Part shown: positions 57,410-64,000 of the stretch, in pieces | Numbering within the stretch: the stretch's first letter is position 1 | How the letters are laid out: every line of letters begins with the position of its first letter | Source: Asterella californica | Taxonomy: Eukaryota > Streptophyta > Marchantiopsida > Marchantiales > Aytoniaceae | Assembly (NCBI GenBank): GCA_036924285.1 | Contig: JAYKYS010000007.1 | Location: 4,030,001-4,094,000, forward strand | Direction of reading: 5' to 3' | Length of the DNA: 64,000 nt | Notes under the pieces: generated by a model | Told to the model about the DNA's origin: nothing | The model's input: the letters and a program-made list of their open reading frames with translations, nothing else | Databases searched by the model: none | Program-made: the position numbers and the translations under genes

Positions 57410-59532
57410 GCTATCGTATAACGTGTTTTTCTGTCTAGGAATACACTGGGTATATGGCTGTGCAGAGGTATGTGGATTGACAAGGTTGGATCTAGATCTG
57501 GATGTTTCCACTCAAATGTTTCACTATCTACTCTTCTAGCTCGAGTGACCTTGTATCCGCTCGACTCAAGTTTAAAGCTTGCTACGATCCAAGGTTACGT
57601 ATATGTTGCATAAACTTGTGTTACAAACAGATTTTTTGTACTCTAACCAAAAATACTCAACTCTGTACTATCTAACTGAAGTTATTCTTCTATATCATTG
57701 GAAGCATGACTTCTGAATAGCTCTCCAGCGACGCTAACTGCCCATCAATCCAACTATCACAACTTCATAGTACAACCAAAAGATGCTATAAGATCACTCA
57801 ATCAACTTGATAGATTATCGATACAACTTGCTGTACACCTTGATCTACCAAGCATTCCAACAAGGTAAAGCATGCATGCTTCAAGGCACTACTCAGATCT
57901 CAACATAGCACCAACGGCGGTAGTACCTGACAGCTCAAAAATCCAAACAGCGGCTTATGACTCATCGCGACTCCATTCTCCTTCATCACCAAGAGCTGAA
58001 ATCAGCCCCACACCCTCCAATGTCGAGTTGTATGCAGACATGGCAGTTTCAGCAACAAACTCCTCTCCAAATTGCTCGAAAATGACCAAAATGACAATAG
58101 ATGATACCGAAAAACCCAAAACTGCTAATAACAGAAGTATCTTTGAACTTTGAGACCTCAGTCTTTCCAAACCAGTCGACCAATGATGAACAAACTTCAC
58201 AAGAAGCTTGATTGGACCCTTCAGTCCTATCCTGAACAATTTTCAGGTCGAAATCTTAAACCAATTCTCAGATATGGATCAAACCGTAATCTGTGCTAAC
58301 TTAAGAGCTTTACAGACCCAGGTACATTTGATCCAAGATTCTGAACAAACTACTTGACCATTTGAGGTGAAACGTCCCAAGTATCTTACTGATAAGACAT
58401 GCTTCAATCCTGGAAAGTTTCACTCAGAAATTCGACTCAGAACTTAAGCAATAGCAAACTATCCATGACTATCACAGTTCGTTGTTTCCGTCTTATCACG
58501 TCTGCACTTCTCAACTTCAATCGGTCGGTTCAGAATCCAAATCGATCAAGAACCTAATGAAATTGATATCAAAACGACCAGCACGTCGTCAGCTCTCCAA
58601 CCCAACAGACAACTCCTTTAAAACTCCTCGCGAGTCTTTCGAAACAACCAGAAACGTAGCGGTAGGTACGAACTGCATCCCCCTCCACTCAGTCGATCAT
58701 AACGCGCTCATCCTTTCATCAAATCGACCGATTCTTCAGCCCAGATTGTAGCCCCGGTCGAGAGCTCTCCAATCTTACCCTTCGTTTCGCGAATGGACCT
58801 CTGAAGTCTCCAGAAACCACAGAAACGTCACGAGGATCTAGTCCAAAAGTGGACCAATAAGAGCAAAAAGATCTTTACTTTTGTCTTTTCTCCACTCAAC
58901 TTTTTCCCCTAGAACGAATTTTTACTGCCAAGGAGAGACAAGACATCAATAAGACTCTAAGACCTCAAAAAAAATCCTTCAGATATGTCGATGAATTCTT
59001 TGCGGTCCGTAATTACACATAAGGGCTCAACTGGAATGGAACGATTGAGTCGTAGACTAATACAACGTCAATATTACAACCTGAAACGTTCTACAATAAA
59101 AGGTACGACAAAAGGAAACGGTGAAGCTATCACTCGATTGTAATATTCTTGCCCGAAGTTTCTCATGATCCAAGCCCCATGATTGATCTGCGGTCTGCAA
59201 TGACACCGGACATCGACCCAAAAGTTGAAAAAAACGTTCGATGGATAGTTGAGATCCATTGTTCCTCACAACAAAATGTACACCGTCATCTCCCAAGTCT
59301 CTCCGTAGATTACGATCGGAAGGATCACCGGAAGCTGTAACTCCATCACTCTTCTCATGAATTCATCGCCAAAGTATGCAACTAATCATTGTCGAAAGTG
59401 ATCGCGGTGGATGCAATGAAGTTTGATGTGAAACGGATTCGGGAAAGAAAGATCCGGAGCCGATAACAAACCTCCGTCCATAACCACCACTCATGTAGTT
59501 CTTCACTCCTCCATGTAGACCACCGAGAACCA
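57410..59532 (-). repeat. E1 5' LTR (outer end removed by E2)
   Basis: It is collinear with 49,057 to about 51,153. The similarity ends at CACCGAGAACC; the last ~280 bp of the complete LTR are missing here because E2 begins at 59,533. Differences from the other LTR are mainly transitions plus a few indels, for example an extra ~14 bases near 57,740. Confidence 0.85.
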
Positions 59533-59945
59533 TGTAGCTGTTTGTTTAGGTCCAGAGCACCTTCTGAAGGGTATGGAAGCCATGTGGTTTTGTGAAAAGA
59601 CGGGATTTCTAGATAAAATCCATGTGTTTGTGTGTTTGAACAGACCTTAGAACTTAGAGCAGCAATACTTGTGCAAATCTTCTGTGGGAACGATATCTTG
59701 TATACTAAATGGGCAAAAGGAGCAATCATGCGTCACTACATCTCCTCATCGAGCTCTGCATTCTGGAACTTTACGACCTCTTCAAGATGATATTTTCAAT
59801 TCAAGCTAGGGGGCAGCTTGTCAAGCATCACCCCAGCTTAACTCCTGCCCAGCTTGATAAGCTACAGGGCAACTTCTTTGACACAATAGAGAAAAAATCT
59901 CTTTGCAACTAATTTTCACCATACTGACCCATGTACAACACGACA
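59533..59945 (-). repeat. E2 3' LTR
   Basis: A 413-bp LTR bounded by TG...CA; the partner LTR should lie beyond the right edge of the window. A 67-codon frame inside (59,709-59,912) is likely chance. Confidence 0.7.
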
Positions 59946-61264
59946 TTCACCCCCTCCAAACTTGCACATCCTCAGGTATGTGTCAATCTGTCACTGATCG
60001 TCGTGATTGTCCAAATTGCTTTCACTTTCCTTGACTGTCTCAGAAAGATCTTCATTTGTACTTGTTGTGTGCTCTGAACTTAATAACTCAGCTAGCTCCA
60101 CAGTCTTCCCTCTTTTTTTGAATAACTTCAATTGTTTTCAAGCAATTGGAAGCCTTAAAGGTGTGCCACCTAGCTCTTGCAAGGAATAGGTAGCATTCTG
60201 GTGTACATCTGAGACAAGGTATGGACCAAAACCATCTCCTCAAAAACTTCCGAACTGTAGAGTGTTGGTTCTCCAATGTGCTGTCGTATATCAACACCCA
60301 GTCCTCAACTTGTATCAGTTTTGGTCGAAGCCTATGAGTCTTATCAAACCTCTCCTTGTTTCCAAGTCGAGCCGTCTTCAACCTTCGTTGTGCTTCTGCG
60401 AGATCCTCTTCTCTATATTCTAGCTGCCTGATTCATAGTGAGAGAAGTTGTACACAGTCCATATTGTCCTCCCATGGCAAGGTAATCCAAGTAGAAAAAT
60501 CTTCTTCTGCTGGCATCATCGGCTTCTGTCCTAACATTAACTCAACAAGCATGTACCATGTAATAGAACAATGAGTTGTTCTGTCTGCTCATAAAGCAAA
60601 AGGGAGTAACCTAGACCACTCTCTATGCTTACTGCCACACGCTTTCACCAAAGCTTGAACTATTGATGGATGTCCTCATTCGCTCTTGCCAATCCCCTCT
60701 AGATTCATCGCAATAGTAAGCTTGAGCTTCACACCATATCGAGCAAAAACCTCTTTCGCTTCTGTATCACGTAGTTCTCCCCTATCTGTCCGTAGCCTTC
60801 CTACAGATCCATATCTACAGATAATATCCTCAAGAACAAACTTACATATCCCTTCTGTGATCTTCGTCATCAGAGCTCGTCCTTCCACAAAATTGGAGAG
60901 ATCCTGACGAGCCAAAACCAAATACCGCATACCCTAGAACCCCAGAGGCATTACCACCAAGTCGAGAACTCATTGAAAGTGAATGCAAGGTAGATAAGTT
61001 GACACGAGACCGTCCATATACCGCATCTTTGAGTAGAACTGACAATGCAAGCAGGAACTGACGTAGTTCACCACATCCCGATACAGACCTTTCCACCAAT
61101 ACCTTTCCTTCAACTTGACATAGGTAGCCCAAATCCCTCGATGTCTAGTCCACATGGTATCATGGAACTCCTTCATTAGTTGCTGCTTAGTCTGCAGACC
61201 GTCTACTACCCGTATGAACATCCCATTTCTCCTCTACGGCCGTCTCCAAAGATATCCATCACGT
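59533..61264 (-). mobile_element. Ty3/gypsy retrotransposon E2 (3' part)
   Basis: Minus-strand order: integrase, polypurine tract, 3' LTR. The LTR (59,533-59,945, 413 bp) runs TGTCGTG...CTACA in element orientation, with TG/CA ends. The purine tract GGAGGGGGTGAA adjoins it. Integrase pieces are at 61,221-60,970 (EFHDTMWTRHRG, KLKERYWWKGLYRD, CLHC), 60,930-60,676 (TDRGELRD, then NLEGIGKSE) and 60,381-60,088 (QHSTVRKFLRRWF). They are interrupted by stops and shifts. Everything upstream of the integrase head is missing because E3 starts at 61,265. It is related to E1 but distinct in LTR length and sequence. Confidence 0.82.
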
Positions 61265-62577
61265 TGTCAAGGTGAGAGTTTTCTTGGGAAGGACGGAACC
61301 TTCTGGCTGTGTTATGATCGTGAAGGTTGTGATACGTTTACTCAGGGAAGCACTAGGTTTCTAGCTGTGGCTGCTTTACTCAAAGGATAGGCTTCAGGTT
61401 ACAAGGTGACATTGTAAAACACTCATACAGGTCTCTTGGCTCTTTTGATATGTTTAGGAAGTAAAGTTCAGACTTAACTAGCAATGATAAGATCAAATGG
61501 CGAACTTTGACACTCAGGATTGATAAATATGTGAAGTTTTAGACTTCTAAACTTCTCCTACATGTAAAAGAGACCCCACTTAGCACACACACGAAGTTTC
61601 AGCTTGAGATCAAATTCTAGCACCGAGATATGGACAGAAAAGTTTTGAGTAAAGATATTGCGGCAATTTCTGATACCCAGACAGCTATTTCGACCTACAA
61701 CAGAAAATTGGCTCGATCACTTTCAAAGATTCTTACAGGATTTGGAGTCTACAGGATGCTGAACATTCCTGTGAAGTTGGACCTCTTGATTGTACACAGA
61801 ACTCCTGATCTCGCTCTCTGAAGTTACTGCTCTAGATTGAGAGCTTTCCAGACCCCCTCTACTTCAACGGTCGCCCTGAATTACTCACTCACTCAAATGA
61901 CTTGAAACTTTTTGGACAGTCGTAACCATGCTGACAATGAACGCAACCACGAAGGTTTAAAGTGATTTCCTTAATTCCGCTGCAATTGACATTGAAAACC
62001 TCAAAATCAACAAAATTGATGCAATTCTAACTCAACTTGAACTTCAAATTGGCATTACTCCTTATTTATTGATCCAAATCGACCAAGAATTTCACTGAAA
62101 GTGCTTGGCACGACGAGCTCTATCTTCCTGTTCTCTCAGATTTCCCAGTGTCCTCACCAAATGCTCGAACTAGACCTCTGCTTGTAAAATTAGAGTTTTA
62201 CAAAAGACAAAAATGGACCAATGGGAGTTCATAGCTCCACTTGGCTGTCTTTTAGTGCCCTAATCCACGTGGTAACTTAACTTCACTCATAGGCTACCAC
62301 GTCAGTCCTCCTAAAGTACCAGCGTAAGTCTTAAACTACCTAAAATGACATGCAACCCTGAAAGATAACTTAAACCAGCTAGAAAGCGTGCATGGGCGAC
62401 AAGTAAGTACAACCCATGAGTTTAAAACTCTATGAACATGGTAAACAATCTACTAGGACTCTAAATACATAACTCTCTCGAGAATCAACTTTTTTGAGAT
62501 CCTAACTTCACTCAGAGAGGCTAACTCCTGGTTGAGAGGTGAATAATTTACTATGTGAAATGATTCACATCACGACA
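61265..62577 (-). repeat. E3 3' LTR
   Basis: The ends are perfect short inverted repeats (TGTC / GACA). The start is fixed by the adjacent polypurine tract and the end by the point where E2 integrase sequence resumes. Confidence 0.75.
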
Positions 62578-62850
62578 TCCACCCCCTCCAAACTTGCACA
62601 TCCTCCGGCATGTGTGACATTCTTCTATCTGTTCTTCATCATCGTCACTCTCCTCCGTCTCAGCCTCTTCGGTAACTGAGACGTCTTTGTCTCTTGTTGT
62701 CCTCTGCTCTGACTCCAAAAAATTGAATAACTCTACTGATCCTCCATGCCTTTTGAATAGTTTCACACGTTTGCCTGCCACAGATAGCTTCAAAGGAGTA
62801 CCGTCTAGCTCTCGTAAACTATAAGTGACATTTTTCATAAACATCTAGCA
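62578..62850 (-). CDS. E3 integrase C-terminal end
   Basis: It contains NVTYSLRELDG and VAGKRVKLFKRH, followed by an acidic tail, matching the end of E1 integrase. It follows the integrase core with a frame change and an internal deletion near 62,880. Confidence 0.65.
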
Positions 62851-63410
62851 CAACATAAGACTCGAACCATCTTCGAGCTCTGTCAATCCATTCGCCTTCG
62901 GGTTGTACGGTGTTGTCTTCCGATGCTTGACCCTGAAGTACTGTGTCAACAGAGAAATATCTCGTTTAAAAAAACGAGTACCTCTGTCTGACACAAGTTC
63001 TAGCGGGCATCCGTATTGGGTGATGATGCTGTGCCAAAGAAACCTGGCGATCATTGCAGCATCGTTCTTCCTTGTAGCTTCGCCCTCCATCATCTTCGTG
63101 ACGTAGTCTGTAGCTATCAGTATGTATCGTGCTCGGGTTCTTCTAGCTACAGGAGCGATTGGTCCAACGAAGTCAATTCCTCATTTTTCAAAGGGTGCGA
63201 GAGACAAAATTGGAGTAAGAGACCACTGAGTAGTAGCTGTCGGTCTTCCCACTCTTCCGCACGCACCACATCTTCTGATCTCCTGAAAAGTGTCTCTGTA
63301 TATGATTGACCACTAGTAGCCGGTGTCCAATATCTTCTTCACCGTCGTCTTTTGTCCATAGTGACCCCCCAACGTCCTCGTAGTGAAGACTTGTGATCAC
63401 TGTCTTAACC
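62851..63410 (-). pseudogene. E3 integrase zinc head and core (with internal deletion)
   Basis: The core reads IITQYGCPLELVSDRGTRFF (second catalytic Asp) and KTTPYNPKANGLTE (up to the third acidic residue). Within a few codons the text changes to RRWF...YVVLDVYE, which belongs just before the GPY/F module. About 500 bases of integrase are therefore deleted at the catalytic Glu. Upstream, the zinc-binding head is frameshifted (YWWSIIYRD readable in another frame). Confidence 0.65.
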
Positions 63411-63955
63411 TCTGAGCGCTCGAGGCATCTCCTCAACTTCTCGTCATGTCTCTTCTTAAACAGAATAGCCTGGAAGATGGCATAAGGACATGCCTTGTGT
63501 AAGAAGACGGCTTTCTGCTTGGCATCCAATCCTTTTGGGTATTGTTGGTCTTCCAAGAACTTCCTCAGGTCCTTGAAGATCGATTTTTCTGTGGAAGTCA
63601 CGTAAACATGGCCAGAAGACGTTGTCTCGACTTTTGAAGACTGAGCGGTGTGCCCTCCCTCAGACTGTGACGTTTCTGCAAAAACTGGGAATAACTTCTC
63701 ATCAGAGAACTCGTCTTCCACTTCGTCTTCTCTACTCTTTGTCTCCAATCGGGATAGGTAGTCAGCATTGACATGCTGTCTTCCAGGCTTGTATTCCATA
63801 GTGTAAGTGAATTCCTGAAGTAGAAAAATCCACCTAGCAGTCCTACCAGATAAATCTGCTTTCTTCACCAGATGTTTCAAAGAAAAATGATCCACATAGA
63901 AGACAAACGGATTAGCTAGAAGATAGTGCCTAAACTTCCTACAGGAGTAAATCAT
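63411..63955 (-). CDS. E3 RNase H end and linker
   Basis: The frame starts at 63,955 with FVFYVDHFSLKHLVKK, LSGRTARWIFLLQEFTYTME and YKPGRQHVNADYLSRLE, the classic C-terminal end of gypsy RNase H (tether to integrase). An acidic linker leads towards the integrase zinc head. The catalytic part of RNase H and the reverse transcriptase lie beyond the right edge. Confidence 0.75.
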
Positions 63956-64000
63956 GCCAAGACATTTTGGCTCAATACATCGATATGAATAATATATAAA

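Larger units (their letters stand above)
49057..59532 (-). mobile_element. Ty3/gypsy retrotransposon E1
   Basis: The element is about 10.5 kb and reads on the minus strand: 5' LTR (57,410-59,532, truncated), gag, protease, reverse transcriptase, RNase H, integrase with GPY/F end, polypurine tract, 3' LTR (49,057-51,431). The gene order with integrase last is that of Ty3/gypsy. There are stops and small frameshifts in every gene, so it is not autonomous now. The two LTRs differ by roughly 4 positions in the first 100, all transitions, which suggests moderate age. It inserted into the coiled-coil repeat at 49,056 and was itself cut by E2 at 59,533. Confidence 0.88.
61265..64000 (-). mobile_element. 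Ty3/gypsy retrotransposon E3 (3' part, runs off the window)
   Basis: The 3' LTR is 61,265-62,577 (1,313 bp; TGTCGTG...TTGACA in element orientation, TG/CA ends). It is followed by a purine tract (GGAGGGGGTGGA) and then the pol region up to the right edge. It sits in the integrase head of E2, just before the residues DGYLWRRP. CACGT at 61,260-61,264 is the likely target-site duplication on this side. Confidence 0.82.

Noticed and set aside
57410..59532. Gene content inside the E1 LTRs
   Set aside because: The frames differ between the two LTR copies and have no recognisable protein; the region is a long non-coding LTR.
59709..59912. 67-codon frame within the E2 LTR
   Set aside because: It lies inside a 413-bp LTR and carries no recognisable protein content; chance frame.

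Overview
The window is nuclear DNA from a eukaryote, almost certainly a land plant. The evidence is a plant-type monoacylglycerol lipase gene with six GT-AG introns, a nuclear-type tRNA-Thr, plant-style Ty3/gypsy and LINE elements, tRNA-derived SINE-like sequences and about 40% GC. A GTPase / zinc-rich / VWA protein and an FCP1-like fragment, together with the repeat types, point to a bryophyte (perhaps a Marchantia-like liverwort). That placement comes from memory of these families, not from a search. Gene density is low: one clearly intact multi-exon gene, one intact single-exon ORF, one tRNA, several broken genes, and much repeat DNA.

Left part (1-20 kb): mostly non-coding DNA and dispersed repeats. 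Two copies of one LINE-type retroelement lie in inverted orientation (2.5-4.2 kb minus, 13.9-16.0 kb plus). Copy 1 of an unrecognised coiled-coil repeat gene lies at 6.4-7.6 kb. There are also a tRNA-Thr(CGT), a SINE-like element, tandem duplications and copies of a modular repeat marked by hairpins.

Middle part (20-41 kb): the alpha/beta-hydrolase (MAGL-type) gene at 21.08-24.49 kb can be spliced without a single frame break. It is followed by gene-poor DNA with an FCP1/HAD-phosphatase pseudogene (29.7-30.0 kb), tandem repeats, and a locus at 35.0-38.0 kb. That locus has an intact 397-residue ORF (duplicated ~60-residue repeat, hydrophobic stretch, and a C-terminal domain that may be ADP-ribosyltransferase-like) between broken, partly duplicated coding fragments.

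Right part (41-64 kb): a large gene of the VLIG/URGCP-like GTPase type (41.2-48.35 kb) encodes an N-terminal region, a propeller-like region, a GTPase domain, a Cys/His-rich region and a VWA domain. It has one clean intron but about six single-base frame breaks, and it is cut off by copy 2 of the coiled-coil repeat. From 49.06 kb to the right edge lie nested Ty3/gypsy retrotransposons, all on the minus strand. E1 (49,057-59,532) sits in the coiled-coil repeat. E2 (from 59,533) sits in the 5' LTR of E1. E3 (from 61,265) sits in the integrase gene of E2. This order predicts what should follow beyond the window. The 397-residue ORF and the GTPase/VWA gene lie 4 kb apart on the same strand, and both resemble protein types linked elsewhere to innate immunity. 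A functional link is only a hypothesis.
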